33,951 bases of DNA from Bacteroidaceae bacterium (GCA_017546785.1 JAFYRW010000008.1:1-33951), one strand, 5' to 3'. Positions 8,389 through 16,277 are shown, counted from the stretch's first letter. Notes: generated by a model from the letters alone, not told the origin. Program-made: numbers and translations.

Positions 8389-10527
8389 ATGAGAAAGGTT
8401 GTATATCTATTTCTTATTATTCTCCTTGCAGGATGTGACAAGAGAGAAGTTTCTTCTCCCGATAGTATTATAACAAATATCCCGGTTGAGATTCCTGTTG
8501 TTCCCAATAAAATGAGCTTCGACTCCAATGATTTTACTACAAGGGTAGTGGTCGATTTTTATGCTAACAGGGCGGTGGTGTCTGAGTGTCCGCAGGGTAT
8601 CTTTACCATTGTGAATGGAGCAAGGGTTATGATGCGTTCTACTTTGCCAGGCATAGAGTATGTGCTGCGCGGTAGAGCCGATGAAGCCTCTTTTGAGCTT
8701 TATAGCGATAAATCTCCTTTGGTAACTTTTGAAAATCTCACACTATTCTCGCGTCAAAGTTCGGCAGTGATTGTTACGTCTCCATCGACTGTGTTTATGC
8801 GCGGCGCCGATGAATCTATTAATTATATTATGGATGGTACGCCGGGTGTTGAGCCTTTGAATGCAAAGAAGGCATCGGCGGTGCAGATAAATGGAACAGC
8901 GGTACTGTGCGGAGGAAATATTGCGGTACGTAGCGAGCGTAAGGCTGCTGTACAGGCGACTGGTGCGCTGCTTATTGACGGCGTTAATCTGTCGGTTGAA
9001 CTGTCGCGTGCCGATGGTGTGGTTGCCGATAGTGGAGTGCTTGTGAATAGTGGCTCAATGAGTATCTCTTCGTGGAAGGATGCGATAAAGTCAAAGGCGG
9101 GTAATGTTGTGCTTCTCGGTGGCAATATGATGCTCAATGGAATGGGCGAGAAGGGCGATGGTGTGCAGGCGCGTAACATTTTGCTGTACGATGGCAATAT
9201 GACCGTAGAGACTAAGGGTGCTGCGGCTCGTGGACTTAATTCCAAAGGCGCGGTGTATATATTCGGCGGTAAGCTCGACGTAAGAACGTTGGGCGATGCG
9301 CTGTTCGCGACAAAGAAGCTCGATTATTCGTCGAGCGCCTGCATAAAGGCCGAGACTGACTTTTATATGTGCGGCGGAAATGTTAAGCTCAATAATAGCG
9401 GCGTGGGTGGTAAAGGCATAAACTGCAATGGTCTTATGCAGATTGATAATGGCCAGCTTTTCGTTCGTAACGATGGTACGGATATTGTACATTCTATATA
9501 TCCCGACGCGCACTCTTCGGCAAAAGGTATTAAGTGTGACAGTACAATGCTCATAAAGGGCGGTAAGATTGAGGTTCTTGTCTTTGGCAAGGGTGAGCGT
9601 TGCGAAGGTGTAGAGGCAAAATATGATATGATTCTCCGTGGCGACACTACCTCGTTGCTCGTATATGCGTACGACGATGCAATAAATTCGGGAAAGACAT
9701 TGTATGTAGAGGGTGGCAATATATATGCCTATTCTGTGACAAACGATGCAATAGACAGCAACGATGCTATAAATATCAGCGGAGGTAATCTGTTTGCTTG
9801 CGGTAGCTTTACCCCGGAACAGGGCATTGATACCGATTATGAGAATAGATACACCGTTACCGGAGGCAATGTTATTGCTATGGGCGGAACAATGGGTCCC
9901 TTGCCCTGTCTTCCCAAAAATAGAGATACCAATCAGCCTGTATTTGCCTTGGGTGGCTTTGAGCTTGTTAAGGATAAATATATTGCATTGGCCAACAACG
10001 ACCGAGAGGTTCTTGTTGCTTGTAGAATGCCTCGTGTGATGCCGACAGCGGGACTGTTGATGACCTCTCCAGCCTTGTCTGTAGGCGATGAATATATGCT
10101 CTTTGTGGCCGACTCTCTGCCAGGAGCCTCAATGGTTGGCAATGCGCTTTATTCGGGCGGCACTATCGCAGGAGAGTCTTATGCAGTTTGGGAGCAGGGC
10201 TCTATAATAACAGTAAAGCAGAGTGACGGCTCTATAGCCGAGATTGAACTGATAAAGGACGATAAGGCAAAGCCTATGTTCCCTCCTCCCGGTGAATTTA
10301 AAGAGGGCGAATTTCCTTTTCCTCCCGGAGAATTTAAGGAAGGAGCCTTTCCGCCTCCTCCTCCCGGTGGGTTCAAGGATGGAAAATTCCCTTTCCCGCC
10401 CGGAAACTTTAAAGGTGGAGCATTCCCGCCACCTTTTGCTGGTTCTGACAGTCTAAGAGCGGTGTTTATGCAACGTGCCGAGGTTGAGGGCTACAATGCC
10501 GATTATTTGCCCTGGCAAGAGCGTTAA
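8389..10527 (+). CDS. Cthe_2159-like (DUF4353) carbohydrate-binding lipoprotein with a proline-rich repeat tail
   Basis: The signal peptide ends in LLAGC, so lipidation is expected at Cys16. Residues about 50-620 consist of repeated short strands with the pattern GG-N-hydrophobic and D-hydrophobic-I/A-N/S (VEGGNIYAYSVTNDAIDSND, INISGGNLFACG). This is the beta-helix pattern of the Cthe_2159 family, whose founding member binds polygalacturonate. Residues 631-683 form a tail of about five imperfect 10-13 residue units of the form FPPPGEFKEG. The last 29 residues are non-repetitive and contain SLRAVFMQRAEVEG. It is probably an envelope-anchored glycan-binding or adhesion protein; the substrate is unknown. 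The gene stands alone on its strand and its stop overlaps that of the convergent thioredoxin gene. A clean lipoprotein signal supports the start at 8389. Confidence 0.78.
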   Translation: MRKVVYLFLIILLAGCDKREVSSPDSIITNIPVEIPVVPNKMSFDSNDFTTRVVVDFYANRAVVSECPQGIFTIVNGARVMMRSTLPGIEYVLRGRADEASFELYSDKSPLVTFENLTLFSRQSSAVIVTSPSTVFMRGADESINYIMDGTPGVEPLNAKKASAVQINGTAVLCGGNIAVRSERKAAVQATGALLIDGVNLSVELSRADGVVADSGVLVNSGSMSISSWKDAIKSKAGNVVLLGGNMMLNGMGEKGDGVQARNILLYDGNMTVETKGAAARGLNSKGAVYIFGGKLDVRTLGDALFATKKLDYSSSACIKAETDFYMCGGNVKLNNSGVGGKGINCNGLMQIDNGQLFVRNDGTDIVHSIYPDAHSSAKGIKCDSTMLIKGGKIEVLVFGKGERCEGVEAKYDMILRGDTTSLLVYAYDDAINSGKTLYVEGGNIYAYSVTNDAIDSNDAINISGGNLFACGSFTPEQGIDTDYENRYTVTGGNVIAMGGTMGPLPCLPKNRDTNQPVFALGGFELVKDKYIALANNDREVLVACRMPRVMPTAGLLMTSPALSVGDEYMLFVADSLPGASMVGNALYSGGTIAGESYAVWEQGSIITVKQSDGSIAEIELIKDDKAKPMFPPPGEFKEGEFPFPPGEFKEGAFPPPPPGGFKDGKFPFPPGNFKGGAFPPPFAGSDSLRAVFMQRAEVEGYNADYLPWQER

Positions 10528-10820
10528 ATATAATTCCCGATAATATTCTTAATCTCACTCATTTGGCGGGCACCACTGGCTCGCCAAACTATTTTATTCT
10601 CCTTGAATAGTATGAGCGTGGGTACCGATTGAATGTTGTAGCTTGCGGCAAGAGCATTGTTCTTGTCAATGTCAATCTTTATTATTCTTACATTGTCGCC
10701 CAATTCTCGCTTGAGATTGTCGAGCACTGGCTTCATTGCTTTGCACGGTCCGCACCATTCGGCAAAAAAGTCTATAAGCACAGGCTTGTTACCCAATAGA
10801 ATATCTTTTAGATTCTCCAT
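10524..10820 (-). CDS. Thioredoxin
   Basis: A small dithiol oxidoreductase of 98 residues without a signal peptide, hence cytoplasmic. The active site is Trp22-Cys23-Gly24-Pro25-Cys26, with the cis-proline in the VPT motif at Pro67, and the family's usual Asp17-Phe18-Phe19 strand before it. Its start lies only 13 bases from a terminator-like hairpin belonging to the gene upstream on the same strand, so transcription may depend on read-through. Its stop overlaps the stop of the convergent lipoprotein gene (shared TTAA at 10524-10527). TrxA-like in sequence, but genomes of this group carry several such genes, so I give no symbol. Confidence 0.93.
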   Translation of the reverse strand: MENLKDILLGNKPVLIDFFAEWCGPCKAMKPVLDNLKRELGDNVRIIKIDIDKNNALAASYNIQSVPTLILFKENKIVWRASGARQMSEIKNIIGNYI

Positions 10821-10833
10821 ACTTTATTGATTC

Positions 10834-10866
10834 AAAAAAACCAGAGAAGCACGCCTCTCTGGTTTT
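10834..10866 (-). terminator. Hairpin with T-run between the OmpH-like gene and thioredoxin
   Basis: Read on the minus strand: AAAACCAGAGA, an 8-base loop, then TCTCTGGTTTT continuing into more T (11-bp stem). It has the form of an intrinsic terminator for the OmpH-like gene and sits directly upstream of the thioredoxin start. Confidence 0.8.
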
Positions 10867-10896
10867 AACATTGTTATAATAAAAATGTTCGTGGTG

Positions 10897-11502
10897 TTAT
10901 TTTGAGCCGGCGTATCTGTTGTTAAGACCGTCGATAACCTCCTGTGTAATGTCGAGTGCGCTGTTTGCATAGAGCAGATTGTCGCCGACACGGCTGATGA
11001 TGAGGTCGAATCCCTTAACCTTGTTGTATGCGTTCAAGAAAGAGTTTATAGAGTCGCGCAAGATTGAATTGTTCTTCTGGGTCTCGGCGGTAAGCTCGTT
11101 GATGAGGCGCTGCTCGTAGCGTGCGTAATCCTCCTGACTCTTTATTATGCGATTCTGCTCCTCCTCGGCACGCTGGCGTGATGAGTATACATTATTCTCA
11201 AGCTTACGCTGAAAATCCTCATAGTCGGCCTGAATGGCTCTTGCTTTCTCGGTGAGGGTCATACGCATATTCTCCTCTTTGCGCAGCATCTCCTTGTTCA
11301 TTGTAACCGATAGCTTGTAGTTGGTGAAGAGTGAGTCTATGTCTACGTATGCAATTTTAATTGAGGGTGCGCCTGTTGCATTCTGACATACAGCGGGTGC
11401 TGCCGACTGACAAGCTTGCTCCTCGTTCTTGCTTGAACACTGGGTGAATAGGGTTACTGCCGCAAATGTTGCTGCAATAGCGATGATGTTGATTTTTTTC
11501 AT
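10897..11502 (-). CDS. OmpH/Skp-family lipoprotein
   Basis: A periplasmic chaperone-like protein of 201 residues. The signal sequence ends near TQC, suggesting lipidation at Cys22, unlike classic soluble Skp. After a linker, IKIAYVDIDSLFTNYK (about 49-64) is the typical OmpH N-terminal strand ('AYVDxxxL'), followed by a long charged, Gln/Glu/Arg-rich helical stretch (about 70-150) that would form the tentacle coiled coil, and a C-terminal FDLIISRVGDNLLYA strand returning to the body domain. The likely role is to hold unfolded outer-membrane proteins or otherwise assist the envelope. It follows the 73-residue membrane protein by 14 bases, forming a two-gene unit closed by a hairpin. Confidence 0.85.
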   Translation of the reverse strand: MKKINIIAIAATFAAVTLFTQCSSKNEEQACQSAAPAVCQNATGAPSIKIAYVDIDSLFTNYKLSVTMNKEMLRKEENMRMTLTEKARAIQADYEDFQRKLENNVYSSRQRAEEEQNRIIKSQEDYARYEQRLINELTAETQKNNSILRDSINSFLNAYNKVKGFDLIISRVGDNLLYANSALDITQEVIDGLNNRYAGSK

Positions 11503-11516
11503 AGTTTATATTTTAT

Positions 11517-11738
11517 TTATTTTTTATTTTTAATGCTTTCGGCTGTTGCCATTGGGTTCTCCTTGCGCGCATCGCGGTCCTGCGACTGGGCACACTTTAT
11601 GCCTCTTTTGCGCATCTCCTTATTTCCTCCAATATGTATATTGGGGAATCTTCCGTTTTTCTTTATTATTATGGTAATTGCCAATAATGCAAACGAAATT
11701 GCAATTATTAACGTGGCCAATAATGCAGTCTTGAACAT
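11517..11738 (-). CDS. Small single-pass membrane protein of unknown function
   Basis: 73 residues: one N-terminal hydrophobic helix (about 4-25), then the segment KKNGRFPNIHIGGNKEMRKRG and CAQSQDRDAR. I recall proteins of this plan (helix, then GRFPN-x-H-x5-KxxRxxGIxCxQxQDRExR) as recurrent small Bacteroidales proteins, which makes this a real gene instead of the overlapping plus-strand frame. The tail is basic and presumably cytoplasmic or periplasmic next to the membrane; no function is known to me. It lies 14 bases upstream of the OmpH-like gene on the same strand, so both are probably co-transcribed. Confidence 0.7.
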   Translation of the reverse strand: MFKTALLATLIIAISFALLAITIIIKKNGRFPNIHIGGNKEMRKRGIKCAQSQDRDARKENPMATAESIKNKK

Positions 11739-11770
11739 TTCTGTTATTTTTGCAAATAATATTCGGATTG

Positions 11771-11804
11771 CGAAGATAATATATTTATCCGCCTTTTTGC
11801 GAAA
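11771..11804 (-). promoter_or_regulatory. Candidate promoter for the small membrane protein/OmpH-like unit
   Basis: On the minus strand TATCTTCG (11771-11778) matches 7 of 8 positions of TAnnTTTG, with a weaker TTTC element (11801-11804) 22 bases upstream. The gene starts about 33 bases downstream. Confidence 0.45.
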
Positions 11805-11904
11805 GTCTCGGATAAAAATAATTGAAACTATTGCAATTTGAGACGTTATTAAATATATTTTGCATTGTTAAATGATAAATTAACAAATTTAAACATAATA
11901 AGCT

Positions 11905-13362
11905 ATGGAAAAGTTGAATTTACAGCCCAAAATGCTATTTGAATATTTTGCGCAAATTTGCGAAATACCCCACGGTTCAAAGAACGAAGAGAGAATTTCG
12001 CAGTTCCTGCAGGATTTTGGAAAGAGTCTGGGATTGGAGACTATTGCCGATGCTGCGGGCAATGTCCTTATAAAAAAGCCGGCAACACCGGGATACGAGA
12101 ATCGTAAGACCATAATATTGCAGGGTCATATGGATATGGTGTGCGACAAGCGTGGTGACGTGGAGCACGATTTTAAGACTGACCCAATAAAAACTTATGT
12201 CGATGGAGAATGGCTCAAGGCGCAGGGTACTACTTTGGGTGCCGACAATGGTATTGGTGTTGCAGCATCGATGGCAGTGCTTGCCGATAATACTATAAAG
12301 CACGGTCCTATAAATTGTCTTTTTACAGTAGACGAGGAGACGGGCCTTACCGGTGCCGAGGCTCTTGGTGCAGATATGCTGCAGGGCGATATTTTGCTTA
12401 ACCTCGACTCGGAGGATGAGGGTGAGATTTTTATTGGATGTGCCGGTGGTGTCTGCAACTATGCGGAATTCAAATATTTCTGGAATATAATATCGGGTGA
12501 CCTCTTCTTTATGAAGGCCGAGATTTCTAATCTTACCGGTGGACACTCGGGTGATGATATTAACAAGGGACGCGCCAATGCCAATAAGCTGTTGAACCGC
12601 TTCCTTTGTCGCATTGCCGATAAATATGAATTCTATTTGTGTGATATAGACGGTGGCAGCCTGCATAATGCTATCCCGCGCGAGGCGTCGGCTGTGTTTG
12701 CTGTGCAGTCGGCCGATAAGGAGAGCGTGCGTGTGGATTTTAATGTCTTTGCCGCAGAGGTTCAGGAGGAATTTGCTGCTACCGACCCCAATATGCGCTT
12801 TGTGCTGCAGAGTACCGACCCTATGCACCGTGCCTTTGACAAGGATACGACACAGGGATTGCTAAAGTCGGTGCACTCTGTGTTCAACGGTGTATTTGCT
12901 ATGAGTCAGGATGTTCCCGGCCTTGTAGAGACATCGAGCAACCTTGCTTCGGTGCGTAACAACGGCGAGAATCTCATTAAGATAACCACCAGCCAGAGAA
13001 GCTCTATAATATCGGCCCGTGACAATGTGTCGGACAGCGTGAGAGCTGCTTTTGAATTGGGCGGAGCAACGGTCGTAACAAAAGGACACTATCCAGGCTG
13101 GAAGCCTAATGTTAATTCAGAGATTCTTAAGGTTGCTTGTAATGAATACAAGAGATTGTTCGGCGAGGAGGCAAAGATAAAGGCTATCCACGCAGGATTG
13201 GAGTGTGGACTCTTCCTTGAGAAGGCACCCCATCTTGATATGATATCTTTTGGTCCTACAATGCGTGGAGTGCACTCTCCCGATGAGAAATTGAATATCC
13301 CATCGACCGAGCGTTTCTGGAGACATATGTTGGCTATCCTAGAGAATGCTCCCGTAAAATAA
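11905..13362 (+). CDS. pepD: Aminoacyl-histidine dipeptidase (PepD, M20 peptidase)
   Basis: A cytoplasmic di-zinc dipeptidase with broad Xaa-His and related specificity; 485 residues is the usual length. The expected metal and catalytic residues are all visible: His75 and Asp77 in GHMDMV, Asp114 in LGADNGIG, the Glu pair 144/145 in VDEETGLTGA, Asp168 in NLDSEDEGE, and His457 in MRGVHSPDE near the C-terminus. The GGHSGDDINKGRANA block marks the lid/dimerisation domain of PepD-type enzymes. No signal peptide. It is followed after 49 bases by a beta-helix lipoprotein, with a short hairpin between them. Confidence 0.95.
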   Translation: MEKLNLQPKMLFEYFAQICEIPHGSKNEERISQFLQDFGKSLGLETIADAAGNVLIKKPATPGYENRKTIILQGHMDMVCDKRGDVEHDFKTDPIKTYVDGEWLKAQGTTLGADNGIGVAASMAVLADNTIKHGPINCLFTVDEETGLTGAEALGADMLQGDILLNLDSEDEGEIFIGCAGGVCNYAEFKYFWNIISGDLFFMKAEISNLTGGHSGDDINKGRANANKLLNRFLCRIADKYEFYLCDIDGGSLHNAIPREASAVFAVQSADKESVRVDFNVFAAEVQEEFAATDPNMRFVLQSTDPMHRAFDKDTTQGLLKSVHSVFNGVFAMSQDVPGLVETSSNLASVRNNGENLIKITTSQRSSIISARDNVSDSVRAAFELGGATVVTKGHYPGWKPNVNSEILKVACNEYKRLFGEEAKIKAIHAGLECGLFLEKAPHLDMISFGPTMRGVHSPDEKLNIPSTERFWRHMLAILENAPVK

Positions 13363-13378
13363 TAAAAGCTCTTTTTCT

Positions 13379-13399
13379 CCGTTACTATAGAAGTAACGG
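13379..13399. repeat. Short inverted repeat between pepD and the next lipoprotein gene
   Basis: CCGTTAC (13379-13385) and GTAACGG (13393-13399) form a perfect 7-bp stem with a 7-base loop, ending 12 bases before the next ATG. No T-run follows, so it is not a normal terminator. It could be an operator or a leader hairpin affecting translation. Confidence 0.45.
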
Positions 13400-13411
13400 T
13401 AATCCTTTGAA

Positions 13412-14875
13412 ATGAAATTTCTAAGATATATAGGCTTTTTGCTTTTGGCATCGGTGCTCCTCGTCGTTTCGTGCGACGAGGAGGCCACTTTTTCCTCTGA
13501 CCCCTCGTTGCGTCTGCATTTTTCGTGCGACACAATCTGTTTCGATACTCTTTTTACAACAATAGGCTCGCCGACGGCAACGATGAATGTGTACAACCGC
13601 AACTCATCGTCGTTGAGAATTGCGAATGTCTCTCTTGTCAGTGGTGGAAAGAGCGGCTTTAGAGTGAACGTCGATGGACAATATTCTTCCTATATTCAGG
13701 ATTTAGAGATTCGTAGGAACGACAGCCTGTATGTCTACGTAGAGGTTACCCCCGCAGAAAATTCGGCCGAGTCTCCGTTGATGCTCACCGACTCTTTGTG
13801 TTTTACTCTCGAGAGTGGCGTGCAGCAGTATATTACCCTTTTGGCCTATGGTCGTGACGCTATATTTATGCGTGCGCCCTTCTTTGCATCGGATACGCTG
13901 TTGCAGCGTGGACATTATGTGATATACGACAGCCTTGTGGTAGGCAATAATTCCACACTCACCATTACCGAGGGTGCGACGCTCTATTTTCACAGTAGGG
14001 CGGGATTGCGTGTGAGGGGTAGGCTGAATGCTGTAGGTACAAAGGAACAGCCTATTGTCTTTAGAGGCGACAGGACCGATAATCTGCTGAATAATCTTCC
14101 GTACGACCGTGTCCCCGGACAATGGGCGGGAATAACGATAGATTCTGCCAGCAACAACAATCGCTTGGAATATTGCGATATTCACAGTGCAAAATATGGT
14201 ATAAAGGTAGAGCCCGGTGATACCTTGCAGCCTCGTTTGTGGGTGGAGTCGTCGCGCATAGAGAATTTCGACGGCAATGCTCTGGAGTGTGTGAACAGCA
14301 AGGTTGATGTTGTAAATTCACTTTTGGCTAATGCGCGTGGCAACTGCGTCAAGGTGGTTGGTGGCAGAGTGCGCTTTGTGCATTGTACAATAGCCAATTT
14401 CTATGTGTGGAAGGTGCGTGACGTGGCTCTTGCGCTACACAATTCTTTTGAGGGTGTCTCTTATCCTCTTAGAGAGGCTCTGTTTGCCAATTGCATAATC
14501 GCTGGCAGTGGCGACGATGAGATTATGGGCTATTTCTCGCTGTTGGGCGATACAATACCTGATGCATCGAACTATAAGTTCGTGAATTCGTTCATAAACA
14601 CAATTTCCGACGATGATAATGAGGATTTTGTGAATATTGTCTACGATAATAAAGAGAAGCATCCCTTTGCAAAGGAGCATTTCCGCTTGGTGGACCACAA
14701 TCTCTTTATCTACGATTTTCATCTTACCGACAGCGCTGCGGCGCGTGGCATTGCCGCTAAGGAGTATGCCGAACTTACAAAATACGACCTTGATGGGGTA
14801 GAGCGTCCCTCCGATGCTGCCGACGCTGGCTGCTATCAGTTTGTAGAGGCTGTCGATGATGAGCTGTTGCAGTAA
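13412..14875 (+). CDS. Right-handed beta-helix lipoprotein
   Basis: 487 residues. The signal peptide ends VVSC, giving a lipid anchor at Cys21, directly followed by Asp-Glu-Glu; acidic residues here are part of the known surface-export signal of Bacteroidota lipoproteins. Residues about 25-150 form a beta-sandwich-like N-terminal region (LHFSCDTICFDTLFTT, a recurring opening). Residues about 160-400 are beta-helix rungs (LTITEGATLYFHSRAGLRVRG, IENFDGNALECVNSKVDVVN). The end DLDGVERPSDAADAGCYQF resembles the 'choice-of-anchor Q' ending of such proteins. No catalytic residue set is evident. It ends 6 bases from the convergent rlmH gene, with no terminator visible in that gap. Confidence 0.78.
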   Translation: MKFLRYIGFLLLASVLLVVSCDEEATFSSDPSLRLHFSCDTICFDTLFTTIGSPTATMNVYNRNSSSLRIANVSLVSGGKSGFRVNVDGQYSSYIQDLEIRRNDSLYVYVEVTPAENSAESPLMLTDSLCFTLESGVQQYITLLAYGRDAIFMRAPFFASDTLLQRGHYVIYDSLVVGNNSTLTITEGATLYFHSRAGLRVRGRLNAVGTKEQPIVFRGDRTDNLLNNLPYDRVPGQWAGITIDSASNNNRLEYCDIHSAKYGIKVEPGDTLQPRLWVESSRIENFDGNALECVNSKVDVVNSLLANARGNCVKVVGGRVRFVHCTIANFYVWKVRDVALALHNSFEGVSYPLREALFANCIIAGSGDDEIMGYFSLLGDTIPDASNYKFVNSFINTISDDDNEDFVNIVYDNKEKHPFAKEHFRLVDHNLFIYDFHLTDSAAARGIAAKEYAELTKYDLDGVERPSDAADAGCYQFVEAVDDELLQ

Positions 14876-14881
14876 CAGCCT

Positions 14882-15355
14882 TTATTCGTGATGGTAGGGT
14901 AGGTTGTTTATGATTGTGTAGGCGCGGTACAATTGCTCTACGAACAATAGTCGTATCATCTGATGCGAGAATGTCATACGCGATAGCGACAACTTCTCGT
15001 TTGCAGCCGAATATACCTTTTGCGAGAATCCATAGGGGCCGCCCACGACAAACACCAATCTTTTTGTCGAGATATTCTGCTTGTGCTCTATCCACGAAGC
15101 AAATTCTGTGGAGCGGAACTCCTTGCCGCCCTCGTCGAGCAGTACAACGTGGTCACCGCTGTTTATATTCTTGAGAATATCCTCGCTCTCGAGCTCTTTT
15201 TGCTGTGCCTCGCTCAATTTTCGCGCATTTTTTAGCTCGGGGATAATTTCCATCGAGAATTGTGTAAAATGCTGCACTCTGCGGGTATATTCTTCTATTC
15301 CGGCAATAATATTCTTGTCAACGGTGCGTCCAACGACGAGTAATGTAATTTTCAT
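14882..15355 (-). CDS. rlmH: 23S rRNA (pseudouridine1915-N3)-methyltransferase
   Basis: A SPOUT-class methyltransferase that modifies pseudouridine 1915 of 23S rRNA in the assembled ribosome. The chosen ATG at 15355 gives 157 residues beginning MKITLLVVGR, the normal length and N-terminus. A longer in-frame extension upstream would run through the promoter palindrome and into nadC antisense and is rejected. The knot motif FVVGGPYGFS and the C-terminal MIRLLFVEQLYRAYTIINN with the terminal YHHE are diagnostic. It is divergent from nadC across a 70-bp gap. Confidence 0.96.
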   Translation of the reverse strand: MKITLLVVGRTVDKNIIAGIEEYTRRVQHFTQFSMEIIPELKNARKLSEAQQKELESEDILKNINSGDHVVLLDEGGKEFRSTEFASWIEHKQNISTKRLVFVVGGPYGFSQKVYSAANEKLSLSRMTFSHQMIRLLFVEQLYRAYTIINNLPYHHE

Positions 15356-15371
15356 CTTTATTGTTTTACAA

Positions 15372-15415
15372 TTTTTTTGCGAAGATAATTTGAATTGTTT
15401 ATCTTCGCAAAAAAA
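15372..15415. promoter_or_regulatory. Symmetric divergent promoter palindrome between rlmH and nadC
   Basis: Two perfect 17-base inverted arms (TTTTTTTGCGAAGATAA at 15372-15388; its reverse complement at 15399-15415) around a 10-base centre. For nadC, TTTG (15376-15379) is followed after 20 bases by TATCTTCG (15400-15407). For rlmH the mirror elements are TTTG on the minus strand (15408-15411) and TATCTTCG (15380-15387), also 20 bases apart. Each arm thus carries the -33 box of one promoter directly next to the -7 box of the other. Confidence 0.75.
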
Positions 15416-15425
15416 ATATACTGTT

Positions 15426-16277
15426 ATGAATGTAAAAGACGAACTTATTGACAGACTAATTGATTTGGCGTTTGCCGAGGATATTGGCGACGGTGACCAC
15501 ACAACCCTTTCGACAATCCCTGCCGATGCGATGGGTAAGAATATGGTCCTCATTAAAGAGGATGGCGTTGTTGCCGGTGTAGAAATGGCATTGCGTATAT
15601 TCAAACGTTTCGACCCCACTATGGAGTGTGAGGTTCTTATAGAGGATGGCGCAGAGGTTAAAAAGGGTGATATTGTAATGTATGTTACAGGATCTGTTCG
15701 TTCGCTTTTGCAGACAGAGCGTCTTATGCTTAATGTGATGCAGAGAATGAGTGGTATTGCTACAATGACACGCCGTTATATGCGTCAGCTTGAGGGTACC
15801 AATACTCGTGTGCTCGACACTCGTAAGACTACTCCCGGTATGCGTATTATGGAAAAAGAGGCTGTGCGCATCGGTGGCGGTGTGAACCATAGAATAGGTC
15901 TTTTTGATATGATACTTATAAAGGATAATCACGTTGATTTTGCCGGTGGAATAGAGCAGGCTGTGTCGCGTGCGAAAGAGTATTGCAAGGAGTGTGGAAA
16001 AGACCTTAAGATTGAGGTTGAGGTTCGTTCGCTCGAGGATCTTCAGAAGGTTCTTGATATGGGAGGAATACACCGCATTATGTTCGATAACTTCTCGCCC
16101 GAAAAGACCAAGAAGGCTGTTGAAATGGTTGCCGGACGCTTTGAGACAGAATCGTCGGGTGGAATAACCTTTGATACATTGCGTGACTATGCTCTTTGCG
16201 GAGTAGATTTTATATCGGTAGGTGCATTGACACACTCTGTCAAAGGCTTGGACATCAGTTTCAAAGCAGTCCTCTGA
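15426..16277 (+). CDS. nadC: Nicotinate-nucleotide diphosphorylase (carboxylating), quinolinate phosphoribosyltransferase
   Basis: Makes nicotinate mononucleotide from quinolinate and PRPP in de novo NAD synthesis. The ATG at 15426 gives 283 residues, the usual length, and lies about 19 bases after the -7 box; the longer frame from 15081 would cross the promoter and overlap rlmH antisense. Family motifs: EDIGDGDHTT near the N-terminus, RTLDTRKTTPG-like LDTRKTTPGMR, the GGGVNHRIGLFDMILIKDNH block in the active site, and IEVEVRSLEDL in the barrel. No nadA or nadB lies nearby. Confidence 0.96.
   Translation: MNVKDELIDRLIDLAFAEDIGDGDHTTLSTIPADAMGKNMVLIKEDGVVAGVEMALRIFKRFDPTMECEVLIEDGAEVKKGDIVMYVTGSVRSLLQTERLMLNVMQRMSGIATMTRRYMRQLEGTNTRVLDTRKTTPGMRIMEKEAVRIGGGVNHRIGLFDMILIKDNHVDFAGGIEQAVSRAKEYCKECGKDLKIEVEVRSLEDLQKVLDMGGIHRIMFDNFSPEKTKKAVEMVAGRFETESSGGITFDTLRDYALCGVDFISVGALTHSVKGLDISFKAVL

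Noticed and set aside
8389-10527. Pectate lyase or other polysaccharide lyase activity for the beta-helix lipoproteins
   Set aside because: Beta-helix rungs are visible but no lyase Asp/Lys/Arg catalytic set could be placed; binding is the safer call.
11533-11841. 102-residue plus-strand frame opposite the small membrane protein
   Set aside because: The minus-strand frame has the recognisable GRFPN...QSQDR pattern and an operon partner; the plus frame has neither.
11831-11862. Promoter for pepD (TTGC, 20 bases, ATATTTTG)
   Set aside because: Two of the key -7 bases do not fit and the -33 element is imperfect; AT-rich sequence makes chance matches likely.
15081-15425. N-terminal extensions of nadC (to 15081) and rlmH (to 15619)
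   Set aside because: Both would cross the divergent promoter and overlap each other's coding sequence; the shorter starts give the standard protein lengths.
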